This document shows, piece by piece, positions 55,130 to 63,848 of a DNA stretch of 64,000 nucleotides. This stretch comes from Burkholderia cepacia GG4. GTDB lineage: Bacteria; Pseudomonadota; Gammaproteobacteria; Burkholderiales; Burkholderiaceae. The stretch is from NCBI RefSeq assembly GCF_000292915.1, contig NC_018514.1, forward strand, positions 2,790,001 through 2,854,000, in the 5' to 3' direction. Made by a program: the position numbers and the translations under genes. Positions within the stretch are counted from its first letter, which is position 1. The number at the start of each line of letters is the position of its first letter. The notes under the pieces were generated by a model that saw nothing but the letters and a program-made list of their open reading frames with translations, ran no database searches and was not told the DNA's origin.

Positions 55130-56290
55130 TTAGAACTTGTGACGGATACCGACGCGAGCGGCGAGCTGGTTCGACGAACCGTTGCCCGACGTGCTGAAGT
55201 AGCTCGTGCTCGAACCGATCTGTGCCTGCACGTTGTTGCCCGAAGCCTTCTGGTAGACGACCAGGCCGTACACGTCCGTACGCTTGCTGAGCGCGTAGTC
55301 GAGGCCCAGGTTGCCCTGGTTCCAGTGCGCCGAGTTGCCGCTTTGCGTCGCGTTCGTGTAGGTGTAGCCGGCAGCTGCCGACAGGGCCGGCGTGATCGCG
55401 TACTTCACGCCTGCTTCGTACGCGTTGTAGAACGTGCCCGACGCGCCGCTCGCGATCGGGGTGAACTGCGTGCGCGTCCACAGCAGCCATGCCGTTGCCG
55501 GGCCGAAGACGTAGCGGCCGCCGACGCCGTACGTGCGCAGGTCGCGGATGTTGGTCAGCGCGATGTTCGCGATCGACGTCGAGAATGCCGGCGTCGACTG
55601 GCTCGGGAAGCGGATGTCCGTGTAAGCGGCGCCGAGGGCGAACGGGCCGTTCGCGTAGTTCAGGCCGAAGCTGTATGCACGCGACGAACCGGCCGTCGTC
55701 GTGGTGCCCGTCGTCGTCGACGGTGCGCCTGCGAAGTCGGTCGAGTTCGAGAAGCCGTACAACGCGCCGAACGTGAAGCCGGCGTAGTTCGCGCTCTGGA
55801 ACTTCACCGAGTTGTTGATGCGGCTCGACGTGAGCTGGTCGATGTCGTTCACGTGGTACGCGTAGTTACCACCGACCGTGTTGCCACCCGTCGAGTAGTT
55901 CGAGCCGAGGATGTCGGTCGAGAACGAGTACTGGCGGCCGAACGTGACCGTGCCGTACTGAGCCTGGCTCAGGCCGACGTAGGCTTGACGACCGAAGATC
56001 GCGCCGCCCTGGCCGAGCGTGCCGTTGCCACTGTTGAAGCCGTTTTCGAGCACGAAGATCGCCTTCAGGCCGCCACCGAGGTCTTCGGTGCCGCGCAGGC
56101 CCCAACGGCTGCCCTGGGCCACGCCGTCGTCGTACTTGAACATCTTGCCGCTGCCGCCGTTTGCGGTCTTGCTGTGGTTCACGTAGCTGATACCGGCGTC
56201 GATCACGCCGTACAGGGTCACGCTGCTTTGCGCGTGTGCCGTGCCGGCCGTTGCTGCGAGGATGGCGATAGTCAACAGTTTCTTGTTCAA
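55130..56290 (-). CDS. Trimeric Gram-negative porin
   Basis: A 386-residue outer-membrane beta-barrel. The signal peptide MNKKLLTIAILAATAGTAHA is followed by QSSVTLYGVIDAGISYVN, the signature start of Burkholderia OpcP/OmpC-type porins. Further marks are SRWGLRGTEDLGGGLKAIF for the L3/strand region, FGRQAYVGLS, TYTNATQSGN and the closing RVGIRHKF with C-terminal Phe needed for outer membrane insertion. It forms a 16-stranded, general diffusion pore. Expression is probably regulated at both ends: a perfect 6-bp inverted repeat lies 108 bp upstream and two terminators follow. The divergent neighbour is metQ. Confidence 0.95.
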   Translation of the reverse strand: MNKKLLTIAILAATAGTAHAQSSVTLYGVIDAGISYVNHSKTANGGSGKMFKYDDGVAQGSRWGLRGTEDLGGGLKAIFVLENGFNSGNGTLGQGGAIFGRQAYVGLSQAQYGTVTFGRQYSFSTDILGSNYSTGGNTVGGNYAYHVNDIDQLTSSRINNSVKFQSANYAGFTFGALYGFSNSTDFAGAPSTTTGTTTTAGSSRAYSFGLNYANGPFALGAAYTDIRFPSQSTPAFSTSIANIALTNIRDLRTYGVGGRYVFGPATAWLLWTRTQFTPIASGASGTFYNAYEAGVKYAITPALSAAAGYTYTNATQSGNSAHWNQGNLGLDYALSKRTDVYGLVVYQKASGNNVQAQIGSSTSYFSTSGNGSSNQLAARVGIRHKF

Positions 56291-56597
56291 AGGATTCTCC
56301 GAGCGAATAAATGGCGTGTCCAGTTGCGGTTCCGGCGCTCTCTGTGGGCGCTTTCACGGACCGGCGGCAACTTTATCGGCGGGCCACGTAATGAATGTGA
56401 CAGCCACTGTCATATTACGAATCTGTGGTGCCGATGCGACACTGGATTTTGCCCGGTTGTATAGCAGGGAGTTATACCGATTCCGCCTGAGATTCGATCG
56501 GGAGCTGGAATATGCACATGAAATAAGCTTGGTTGGTGCTGTTCCGGCCCCGTGCCACGATGCGCGCTTCAACAACGACACGGGACAAGAGGACACC
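56291..56597. promoter_or_regulatory. Divergent porin/metQ promoter region with an inverted repeat
   Basis: A 307-base region without a gene. TGACAG-CCA-CTGTCA at 56398-56412 is a perfect inverted repeat near its centre, and is a candidate regulator site. The part at 56445-56530 is less GC-rich, which fits promoter DNA. No full -35/-10 pair is called for either gene. Confidence 0.5.
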
Positions 56598-57404
56598 ATG
56601 CGACGTTCGATCCTGACCGGCCTCGGCGCGCTTGCCGCGGCGCTGGCCTTTGCCGCACCCGGCGCGCACGCCGACCCGCAGACGCTGAAGATCGGCACGA
56701 TGAGCGGCCCCGACGCGCAGATCTGGAGCGAGGTGACGAAGGTCGCCGCCCGCGAAGGCCTCGCAATCAAGGTCATCGAATTCAACGACTACGTGCAGCC
56801 GAACGCGGCGCTCGACTCGGGCGACCTCGACGCGAACGGCTTCCAGCACCAGCCGTTTCTCGACAGCCAGATCAAGCAGCGCGGCTACCGGATCATCAAC
56901 GTCGGGCTGACCTACACGGCGCCGATGGGCTTTTACTCGAACAAGCTCAAGTCGCTGAAGGACTTGCCGGCCGGCGCGAAGGTCGGGATCCAGAACGATC
57001 CGTCCAACGGCAACCGCGCGCTGCTGTTGCTGCAGAAATACGGGGTGATCAAGCTGAAGGCGGGCGCCGGTACGAACGGCGTGAATGCGACGCCGCTCGA
57101 CGTCGCCGAGAATCCGAAGAAGATCAGGATCGTCGAGCTCGACGCCGCGCAACTGCCGCGCGCGCTGCCTGACCTCGACGCCGCGTCGATCAACACCGAC
57201 TACGCGGTGAAGGCCGGGCTCACGCCGGTGAAGGATGCGATCGCGATCGAGGACCTGCGCGGGCCGTACGCGAACCTGATCGCGGTACGCGCGCAGGACA
57301 AGGACAAGCCGTGGGTGAAGAAGCTCGTCGCGGCCTATGAATCGGACGACGTGCGCAAGTTCATCGACCAGAAGTTCGGCGGCGCGATCGTGCCGGCGTT
57401 CTGA
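56598..57404 (+). CDS. metQ: MetQ/NlpA-family D/L-methionine-binding protein
   Basis: A 268-residue periplasmic binding protein: signal peptide to about residue 25 (AALAFAAPGAHA), then TLKIGTMSGPDAQIWSEVTK, VIEFNDYVQPNAALDSGDLDANGFQHQPFLD (in two blocks) and KVGIQNDPSNGNRALLLLQK, the NlpA/MetQ signature. The signal peptide lacks a lipobox Cys, whereas MetQ proteins are often lipoproteins. No metN ATPase or metI permease gene is near, so this is an orphan binding protein that must work with a transporter encoded elsewhere. A bidirectional terminator follows. Confidence 0.92.
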   Translation: MRRSILTGLGALAAALAFAAPGAHADPQTLKIGTMSGPDAQIWSEVTKVAAREGLAIKVIEFNDYVQPNAALDSGDLDANGFQHQPFLDSQIKQRGYRIINVGLTYTAPMGFYSNKLKSLKDLPAGAKVGIQNDPSNGNRALLLLQKYGVIKLKAGAGTNGVNATPLDVAENPKKIRIVELDAAQLPRALPDLDAASINTDYAVKAGLTPVKDAIAIEDLRGPYANLIAVRAQDKDKPWVKKLVAAYESDDVRKFIDQKFGGAIVPAF

Positions 57405-57454
57405 AGATCGGCGCAAGCCGTCGCCCGGCCGCGTCGCCGGGCATCCCGACAAGC

Positions 57455-57480
57455 AAATCGCCCGCGCAAGCGGGCGATTT
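57455..57480. terminator. Bidirectional terminator between metQ and the aspartoacylase-family gene
   Basis: AAATCGCCCGC-GCAA-GCGGGCGATTT: an 11-bp stem with an A-rich 5' and T-rich 3' side, so it can terminate transcripts from both strands. It lies 50 bases after the metQ stop and 76 before the convergent gene end. Confidence 0.85.
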
Positions 57481-57555
57481 CGTTGGTGCGCGCCGTGATG
57501 CGGCGCGCGGGCCAGTAGCCCAGGCGGTAACGGCGGCTCAGGACGTTCAGGCCGT

Positions 57556-58671
57556 TCAGGCCGACAGCAGCGACCCGGTGCGGATCGGCGTGGCGCCGGC
57601 GATCCGCGCGACTTCCATCCCGGCGGTCGCGAAGCGCACGATCTGGCGCGCGTACAGCACGCCCGACACGCTGCTCTTCAGCGTGATCACGCGATCGGTC
57701 AGCGGATCGACGATGTCGGCCACTTCCTGGCCGGCCTCGATCCACGCGCCGACCGGCGTACGGAACACGATCACGCCCGACACCGGCGCGACGAGCGGAT
57801 CGGTGCCCGCGAGCGGCGTGGCCGGATGCGCGAGCGGCGGCAGCGGCGCCGGCGTGCCGTCGATGACGCCGCGCTCGGTCAGGTATTCGACGATCCCTTG
57901 CGAGTCCTTCTCCGCGAGTTCGTACGACACGTCGCGCTCGCTGCGCAGTTCGACCGTGACGGAAATCGCGCCGTTCGGGATCGGGAAACGATCGCCGAAC
58001 CGGCTGCGCAGGTCCGACCAGCAGAAGCTGTGGATCTCGTCGAACGGATTGCCGACCGAATTCAGCGCGAGCAGCGACGCCTGCGCATCGAGATAGCGCG
58101 ACAGCGGCTCGACGTCTTGCCACAGATCGGGGTTCGTGTAGAGGTGCATCACGGCATCGCTGTCGCAATGCAGGTCGAGCACGATGTCGGCGTCGAACGA
58201 CAGCTTCTGCAGCGCGAGGCGCTGCGATTCGAGCTCGGTGCGCGGCTTCTGCTCGTCGAGCGCGTCGCGCATCGCGGCACGTACCGCGGCGAGGTTGTGC
58301 TGCGCGTCGTTCGTCAGGTGGCGTTCGATACGCGGCAGCACGAGCGCGGCGAGATCGTAGAAATTGCGGTTGAAGTTCTGCATCGAGCCGAGCTCGAAGC
58401 GGCCGAGATGATCGCCGAACACGTGCTGCGACAGGCCGATCGGGTTCGGCACCGGCACGATGACCACTTCGCCGCGCAGCTTGCCGGCCGTCTCGAGCGC
58501 GGCGATCTTGCGGCGCAGCAGGGTGGCGACCAGCATGCCGGGCAGTTCGTCCGCGTGCAGCGACGACTGGATATACACCTTCTTGCCGCCGCGGGGGCCG
58601 TAGTGGAAGCTCGTGATCTGGCGTTCGGTGCCGACGGCGGGGGAAATCAGCGGATGGGTCTGCGTTTGCAT
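57556..58671 (-). CDS. Succinylglutamate desuccinylase/aspartoacylase-family hydrolase
   Basis: A 371-residue M14-type zinc hydrolase. The zinc ligands are His and Glu in VYIQSSLHADELPGM and the later His in DADIVLDLHCDSDAVMHLY; NPIGLSQHVFGDHLGRFELG with NFNRNF follows as in AstE/aspartoacylase relatives, and VTVELRSERDVSYE has the general-acid Glu. A C-terminal biotinyl/lipoyl-like segment (PLVAPVSGVIVFRTPVGAWI...) is typical of this group. The likely reaction is hydrolysis of an N-acyl amino acid. The argT-like gene upstream on the same strand hints at amino-acid use. The start at MQTQTHPL is favoured over 66 upstream basic codons. Confidence 0.9.
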   Translation of the reverse strand: MQTQTHPLISPAVGTERQITSFHYGPRGGKKVYIQSSLHADELPGMLVATLLRRKIAALETAGKLRGEVVIVPVPNPIGLSQHVFGDHLGRFELGSMQNFNRNFYDLAALVLPRIERHLTNDAQHNLAAVRAAMRDALDEQKPRTELESQRLALQKLSFDADIVLDLHCDSDAVMHLYTNPDLWQDVEPLSRYLDAQASLLALNSVGNPFDEIHSFCWSDLRSRFGDRFPIPNGAISVTVELRSERDVSYELAEKDSQGIVEYLTERGVIDGTPAPLPPLAHPATPLAGTDPLVAPVSGVIVFRTPVGAWIEAGQEVADIVDPLTDRVITLKSSVSGVLYARQIVRFATAGMEVARIAGATPIRTGSLLSA

Positions 58672-58867
58672 GATGAGGGAAGTGCGGCGCAGCCGCGAAT
58701 GATCCGTGTGCGTGGAAGATCGATTGTACGTTGCCTTCCGCGAACCTATCAAACCCGCTCCCCGGCACGTCGTTTTCCGTTTCGAATCATCGGGTTGGCG
58801 CGTAAAAAATAACGTTCGCGCGGCCCTTCGCAGCGGCGTTTTCCGCAGTTTCCGGTCGCACGCGCGC

Positions 58868-58895
58868 AAAAAAAACGGGCTCCTTGCGGAGCCCG
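58868..58895 (-). terminator. Intrinsic terminator of the ArgT-like gene
   Basis: On the minus strand CGGGCTCC-GCAA-GGAGCCCG is followed by eight T residues, 34 bases after the stop. The aspartoacylase-family gene downstream therefore needs its own promoter. Confidence 0.92.
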
Positions 58896-58929
58896 TGTGC
58901 GCGGATGCGAAGCGCGCTGTTGCGCGGTA

Positions 58930-59712
58930 TTACTTGCCGTACACGTCGAAATCGAAGTACTTCTTCGCGATCTTCTGGTACGTGCCGTCCTTGCGCATGC
59001 CGGCGATCGCGCCGTCGATCTTCGCCTTCAGGTCGGCGTCTTCCTTGCGCAGGCCGATGCCGGCGCCTTCGCCGAGCGTCTTCGGATCGTCGATGTCCTT
59101 GCCGGCGAAATCGAAGTTCGCGCCGCGCGGCGTCTTCAGGAAGCCGATGTCAGCCTGCACCGCGTCCTGCAGCGCGCCATCCAGACGGCCTGCGATCAGG
59201 TCGGCATAGACCTGGTCCTGGTTCTGGTAAGGCACGACGTTCACGCCCTTCGCGGCCCAGTAGGTCTTCGCGTAGGTTTCCTGGATCGTGCCTTGCTCGA
59301 CGCCGATCGACTTGCCCTTCAGCGATTCGGCGGTCGGCAGCAGGCCGGCACCCTTCTTCGCGACGAGGCGCGTCGGCGTGTTGAACAGCTTCGCCGAGAA
59401 CGCGATCTGTTCCTGACGCGCTGGCGTCATCGACATCGACGACAGCACGCCGTCGAACTTGCGCGCCTTCAGCGCCGGGATCATCCCGTCGAAGTCGTTT
59501 TCGATCCACACGCACTTCGCGTTCATACGGCGGCAGATTTCGTTGCCGAGATCGACGTCGAAGCCGACCACCTTGCCGTCAGCCCCTTTCGATTCGAAAG
59601 GCGGGTAGCTGGCGTCGACGCCGAAGCGCACGGTCGTCCAGTCCTTCGCGTATGCAGTGCCGGCCGATACGGCGAGCAGGGCCACGGTCACAGCCGCAAG
59701 AATCTTTTTCAC
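58930..59712 (-). CDS. Periplasmic lysine/arginine/ornithine-type binding protein
   Basis: A 260-residue family-3 solute-binding protein (ArgT/HisJ-like). The signal peptide KKILAAVTVALLAVSAGTAYA is followed by VRFGVDASYPPFESKGADGK and VGFDVDLGNEICRRM, the signature, with FDGMIPALKARKFDGVLSSMSMT after it, and ends YFDFDVYGK. It captures basic amino acids for an ABC importer; permease and ATPase genes are not in the window. I take the GTG at 59712 as start: GAGGAG is well placed, no ATG gives a good N-terminus, and the signal peptide begins directly after it. The terminator follows. Confidence 0.92.
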   Translation of the reverse strand: MKKILAAVTVALLAVSAGTAYAKDWTTVRFGVDASYPPFESKGADGKVVGFDVDLGNEICRRMNAKCVWIENDFDGMIPALKARKFDGVLSSMSMTPARQEQIAFSAKLFNTPTRLVAKKGAGLLPTAESLKGKSIGVEQGTIQETYAKTYWAAKGVNVVPYQNQDQVYADLIAGRLDGALQDAVQADIGFLKTPRGANFDFAGKDIDDPKTLGEGAGIGLRKEDADLKAKIDGAIAGMRKDGTYQKIAKKYFDFDVYGK

Positions 59713-59937
59713 TCGGTGACTCCTCTGTTGTTCGATGGGTGCGCGGTTGTGCCGCGCCGTAAGCTTTCGGTCCGGCGCGGTTTCGCGTCGGACGGTCCGT
59801 TTCGCTTGCCCGATGCGGGCGCGCGACGTGCGCAAGATTATCAAGACAAAATACCGGCAGGGCGCCTAGGAAATGCCCCGATACCGGACCCGACGGTGGC
59901 GCGGCGTGCGCGCCACCGTTTCAGAGGTAGGAACGAT

Positions 59938-60858
59938 TCAACCCAGCGTTTCGTTGACCGCGCGCTGCAGGCACGTGACGAATTGCGACACGGCGGGCGT
60001 TGGCAGCAGGTCGCGCCGCGCGATGATCGACAGGTCGAAGCGCGGCATGCTTTCGTCGAGTTCGGCCGTGCGGATGCCGAGCGGCGCCACCATCGCGGCC
60101 AGCGGGCGCGTGAAGCAGCCGATCACGTCGGAGCGCGCGACGAGCCCGAGCGTCACCGCGAACGACATCGGCGAGCGCAGCAGGCGCTTCGGCAGCGGCA
60201 GCCCGCGCGCCTCGAACATCGCGATCATCACGCTGTGCGGGAACTGTTCGGCGCCGACCGTGACGATCCACTCGGCGTCGAGTAACTCCTCTAACCGGCG
60301 CGCATGCGCGAGCGGATGGCCTTCGCGCATCACGACGGTGAATTCGGTCGACAGCAGCGGCACTTGCGTGAAATCGCGGTCGAGCGCGGGCACATGGTGC
60401 ATCGCAGCGATGTCGAGCGTGCCGTTGCGCAGCTGCGCGAGCGCGTCGGGCACCGTCACTTCCTCGAGATGCAGGCTGACGTTCGGCATCGACCGGCGGA
60501 AGGCCGTGACCGCGTGCGGCAGCGCGGTCAGCGCGATCGACGGCATCGTGCCGACCGCGACACGCCCCGACATTTCCCCTTTCACCTGCTCGACGGCCTC
60601 GACGGTGCGACGCACGTCGCCGAGCAGCTGCTCGGCGCGCGGCAGCAGCGCATGGCCGCACGCGGTCAGCTCGACGCCGCGCACGCTGCGCACGAGCAGT
60701 TCGGCGTTCAGCGCCGTCTCGAGTTCGCGGATCGTGTGCGTGATCGCGGGCTGCGTGACGCCGAGCTCGCGCGCGGCGGCGCGCAGGCTCTTGTGATGCG
60801 CGGCGGAGACGAACGCCTGGAGCTGCGCGATGTTCAGTTGGTTGCGGATGCGGGTCAT
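59938..60858 (-). CDS. LysR-type transcriptional regulator
   Basis: A 306-residue LysR regulator: LNIAQLQAFVSAAHHKSLRA, AARELGVTQPAITHTIRELE is the helix-turn-helix, and VRGVELTACGHALLPRAEQL ends the domain; the effector domain follows from about residue 90. In this family the T-Q-P-A-I-T-H-T variant resembles regulators of transport or aromatic metabolism, but no target is clear. It lies 225 bases upstream of the argT-like gene on the same strand, so the regulator could control it. A LysR site (T-N11-A) was not assigned. Confidence 0.9.
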   Translation of the reverse strand: MTRIRNQLNIAQLQAFVSAAHHKSLRAAARELGVTQPAITHTIRELETALNAELLVRSVRGVELTACGHALLPRAEQLLGDVRRTVEAVEQVKGEMSGRVAVGTMPSIALTALPHAVTAFRRSMPNVSLHLEEVTVPDALAQLRNGTLDIAAMHHVPALDRDFTQVPLLSTEFTVVMREGHPLAHARRLEELLDAEWIVTVGAEQFPHSVMIAMFEARGLPLPKRLLRSPMSFAVTLGLVARSDVIGCFTRPLAAMVAPLGIRTAELDESMPRFDLSIIARRDLLPTPAVSQFVTCLQRAVNETLG

Positions 60859-61102
60859 CGACGGGGTTGGGATCTGACGGCGGGCCGGGGCGGCGGCGCG
60901 AAGACCGATAGGGTAGCGTGCCGCGACGGTGGACGGCGGGCGGCGCAAGCATCGCTGATCGGTGCGCGGCGTTCTTCGCCGCTTTTCGCGGCACACCGAT
61001 CAGGATCGCAAATGACGGTGCGTGCGTGTGTGTGTGCGTGTTCGTGACGTGGTCGAGGTACGTCGCGATACGACGCGCCGCGTAGCGGCGTGGCGGCGAC
61101 CC

Positions 61103-61150
61103 GGCGTATCAGGCGTATCAGGCGTATCAGGCGTATCAGGCGTATCAGGC
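61103..61150. repeat. Five tandem copies of a 9-bp repeat at a gene end
   Basis: GGCGTATCA repeats five times (61103-61147), then GGC. In the frame of the minus-strand gene each unit reads TGA-TAC-GCC, so the gene's stop codon is the first of five in-frame stops. Nine-base, codon-phased repeats can change copy number without changing the protein; this is a probable VNTR. Confidence 0.95.
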
Positions 61151-61735
61151 GAGCGCCAGTTCGACGGCTGCGAGCGTGCGGCGGCGGATCCAGCCGCTCG
61201 CGAGCCGGATCGCGAGCCAGTACGGCATGAACAGCAGGCGCGTGCGGGTGCTCGGACAGTGGACGAAGGTTTCGGTGCGCAGCAGCCGCGTGCCGGAGGG
61301 CAGTCCGACGACTTCGAACCGCAGCACCAGCTTCGCGTCGTGCGGATCGTCGTGCCGGATGAAGGCCGCGGCGTCGTCGATCGTCCGCACGTCGGGCGTC
61401 GGGCGCCAGAAGCGTCCGACGAGCCCCAGCGACAGCGACGTGTCGTCGCGATGCAGCAGCGTGAACGTATCGAAGCCGAAGCGCTCGCGTGCGGCGGCGG
61501 GGCGGTTGCCCAGCGCGCGGGCGATGGCCGCCGGCGATTCGCGCACGGCCAGCAGCGCGTCGATGACCGGATCGGCGCGCATGTCGAGCGCCGCCACCGC
61601 GTCGATGATGCGCGACGGCGGCGCGTCGATCGGCCGCGATTCATGAATCTCGACGAAGCCGAACGACGGGATGAACGGCGGCTTGTGCGCCGCGGTCCGC
61701 GTGTCTGATTCGGAGACGATGCCAAGCGGATTCAT
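61145..61735 (-). CDS. Conserved-looking cytoplasmic protein of unknown function
   Basis: A 196-residue protein resembling START/SRPBCC-like or DUF2867-type proteins in pattern: FVEIHESRPIDAPPSRIIDA at the front, RFGFDTFTLLHRDDTSLSLG, LVGRFWRPTPDVRTIDDAAAF and FHWRPSTRTR-like sequence (FVHCPSTRTRLLFMPYWLAI) near the end. The A-P-x-x-x-I/V-x-x-A/W pattern and the F-W-R-P loop support a ligand-binding fold, but the match is weak, so I do not name a family. The stop codon lies inside the 9-bp tandem repeat. It is a lone gene, divergent from nothing, 118 bases after the purine permease terminator region. Confidence 0.65.
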   Translation of the reverse strand: MNPLGIVSESDTRTAAHKPPFIPSFGFVEIHESRPIDAPPSRIIDAVAALDMRADPVIDALLAVRESPAAIARALGNRPAAARERFGFDTFTLLHRDDTSLSLGLVGRFWRPTPDVRTIDDAAAFIRHDDPHDAKLVLRFEVVGLPSGTRLLRTETFVHCPSTRTRLLFMPYWLAIRLASGWIRRRTLAAVELALA

Positions 61736-61852
61736 GCGCGTTCCGGAGGACAAAGCGCGATCGTAGCACCGCGTGCGGATTCGCGATGCGACGGGGCGCA
61801 CACGACTTCCCGTCTTTGCCGGACAGCGCCGCGGAACCCCATGCCGTACCGA

Positions 61853-61884
61853 CAAAAAAAGCCTGGAAACATCCGTTTCCAGGC
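61853..61884 (-). terminator. Intrinsic terminator of the NCS2 permease gene
   Basis: On the minus strand GCCTGGAAAC-GGAT-GTTTCCAGGC is followed by TTTTTTTG: a 10-bp stem with a T run, 90 bases after the stop. Confidence 0.92.
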
Positions 61885-61973
61885 CTGGAGACCATCAACG
61901 ATGATGGTGGAGGAGACGCTATCGTCTCGATGCGCGCCGCCCTTCTGCCGGCAACGTCGCGCATGATCCGCGG

Positions 61974-63362
61974 TCAGATTGCCCAGCCGCCGAGGTAGAA
62001 CGTGACGAGCACGGCTGCGATGAGTACGGTCCCGACGTTGAGCTTGCGGAATTCGCCGCTGGCGATGCGGCCGATCACGAGCGTCGAGAAGCCGAGCATG
62101 ATGCCCGTCACGATGTTCGCGGTCAGCACGATGAACACCGCACATACGAGGCCCGACATCGCATCGACCATGTCGTCCATGTGCAGCTTGCTCACGCTGC
62201 CGAGCATCAGCAGGCCGACGTACATCAGCGCGGGGGCGGTCGCGTACGACGGCACGAGGCCCGCGAGCGGCGAGAAGAACATCACGACCAGGAACAGCAG
62301 GCCGACCACCGCAGCCGCGAGGCCCGTCTTCGCGCCGGCGGCCACGCCGACGCTCGACTCGATGTATGCCGCCGCCGGCGCGCCGCCGAGGAAGCCGGAG
62401 AAGATCGAGCTGATCGAATCGGCGGTCAGCGCGCGACCGCCGTTGATGATGCGGCCATTCTCGTCGAGCTGGCCCGCCTGGCCCGCGACCGCGCGGATCG
62501 TGCCGGTCGCGTCGAACACGGCGGTCATCACGAGCGCCAGCACGCTCGGCAGCACGGCCATCGACAGCGCGCCCTTGATGTCCATCGCGCCGATCAGCGA
62601 TGCGTGGCCCGGTGCGCTCAGCGACGGCAGCGCGAAGATGCCGCGGTACTTCACGGCCGGGTCGAAGATCAGGCCGAAGATCGAGATCGCGATCACGACG
62701 AGCAGGATGCCGCCCGGCACGCGACGCTTCTCGAGGCCGAAGATCGCGGCGAGGCCGACGACCGACATGATGACCGGGAGTGCGGTGATCTGGCCGAGCG
62801 AGACCGGCAGGCCGGCGCCCGGGTTCTTGATCACGAGGCCGACGTCGTTCGACGCGATCAGCAGCAGGAACAGGCCGATGCCGATCCCGGTGCCGTGCGC
62901 GACGCCCGCGGGCAGGTTGCGCAGGATCCACGACCGCACGCCGGTGACCGAGATGCCCGTGAACACGAGGCCCATCAGGAACACGGCGCCGAGCGCGACG
63001 GTCGGGTGCAGGCCCTTGCCGAGCACGAGGCCGAACGCGGTGAACGCGGTCAGCGAAATCGCGCAGCCGATCGCGATCGGCAGCTTCGCCCACAGGCCCA
63101 TCAGCAGCGAGCCGAATGCGGTGGTGAGGCAGACCGCGACGAACACGGCGCTCGTGTCGAAGCCGGCCTTGCCGAACATGCCGGGAACCACGAACACGGA
63201 ATAGACCATCGCGAGGAATGTGGTCACGCCCGCGACGATTTCGCGGCGCTGCGTGCTGCCGCGCGACGAAATGCCGAAGTACCGGTCGATGACTCCCTTG
63301 GTGCCGAAGTCAGTTTCTTCCGCGCCGACGCCGACCGTCGGCTGCACCGGGGTATCACTCAT
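61974..63362 (-). CDS. NCS2-family purine permease (adenine/guanine/hypoxanthine type)
   Basis: A 462-residue transporter of 12 to 14 helices. [29 protein letters not shown] (in two blocks) is the signature of the AzgA/PbuG-type (COG2252) branch of NCS2; [29 protein letters not shown] sequence and [22 protein letters not shown] follow, with the conserved T-x-x-Y/I-E-S region. Relatives import adenine, guanine or hypoxanthine by proton symport; the exact base cannot be read here. AAAGGAG precedes the start. Two palindromes lie in the upstream region and a strong terminator follows. It might cooperate with purine breakdown (allE is 11 kb away). Confidence 0.92.
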   Translation of the reverse strand: MSDTPVQPTVGVGAEETDFGTKGVIDRYFGISSRGSTQRREIVAGVTTFLAMVYSVFVVPGMFGKAGFDTSAVFVAVCLTTAFGSLLMGLWAKLPIAIGCAISLTAFTAFGLVLGKGLHPTVALGAVFLMGLVFTGISVTGVRSWILRNLPAGVAHGTGIGIGLFLLLIASNDVGLVIKNPGAGLPVSLGQITALPVIMSVVGLAAIFGLEKRRVPGGILLVVIAISIFGLIFDPAVKYRGIFALPSLSAPGHASLIGAMDIKGALSMAVLPSVLALVMTAVFDATGTIRAVAGQAGQLDENGRIINGGRALTADSISSIFSGFLGGAPAAAYIESSVGVAAGAKTGLAAAVVGLLFLVVMFFSPLAGLVPSYATAPALMYVGLLMLGSVSKLHMDDMVDAMSGLVCAVFIVLTANIVTGIMLGFSTLVIGRIASGEFRKLNVGTVLIAAVLVTFYLGGWAI

Positions 63363-63848
63363 GAGCTTGCTCCTTTATCAGCATGCTGAAACGGCCTGTA
63401 GCGGACCGTCGTCAGGGTGTCTCGAATCTGGTTGGGATTTATCGGCAACGTCGTGGGGACGCATCACGCGTGATGCGCGTCGTCGTACGCGCGTCGAAGG
63501 ACGCGAGTGTGTCGCGTCGGACGACGCGTGGTGTGGTCGACCCCGTCACGTGTGCTTTGCCGTAGCGAAGGTTAGGCGAACGGCCCATCACGTCCCATTG
63601 GGGGAAGAGCATGCAGCGCATGTCGCAGCGCTTATATCGGCGTGCTACGGGGCTTCGTCGTCGCGGAACGCGTGTATACGCCTAGTTCGAATCCGTTAAG
63701 GCGATTATTTGAATGCCGGGTCGGCGGGCAGGGCGGGAGCGGGTGATGCATCGAATCTTGCGAATGGCTTTCGTTGAGGCGGTGCAGGCGCGGGAAAATC
63801 GCCGCGTATGACGTGAATCGCGGCCATGTGCAACCTGCAGCCGGATGA
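63363..63848. promoter_or_regulatory. Region upstream of the NCS2 permease with two palindromes
   Basis: A 486-base region with no supported gene. CGCATCACGCGTGATGCG at 63460-63477 is a perfect 18-bp palindrome, 98 bases before the permease start, and a probable dimeric regulator site. TCAGCATGCTGA at 63378-63389 is a second, 12-bp palindrome next to the ribosome binding site. I could not match the leader to a known purine riboswitch. A T-arm-like GTTCGAATCC near 63683 has no surrounding cloverleaf. Confidence 0.6.

Noticed and set aside
61103..61147. Tandem repeat considered as a CRISPR array or an iteron origin
   Set aside because: Units are 9 bp with no spacers, and no cas or replication genes are near; it is a short VNTR.
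63363..63480. Purine or xanthine riboswitch in the NCS2 leader
   Set aside because: Only short palindromes are visible; I could not match the conserved core of the known purine or NMT1-type motifs.
63680..63695. T-loop-like GTTCGAATCC near the right end
   Set aside because: Flanking bases do not pair to make a T stem and there is no cloverleaf upstream.
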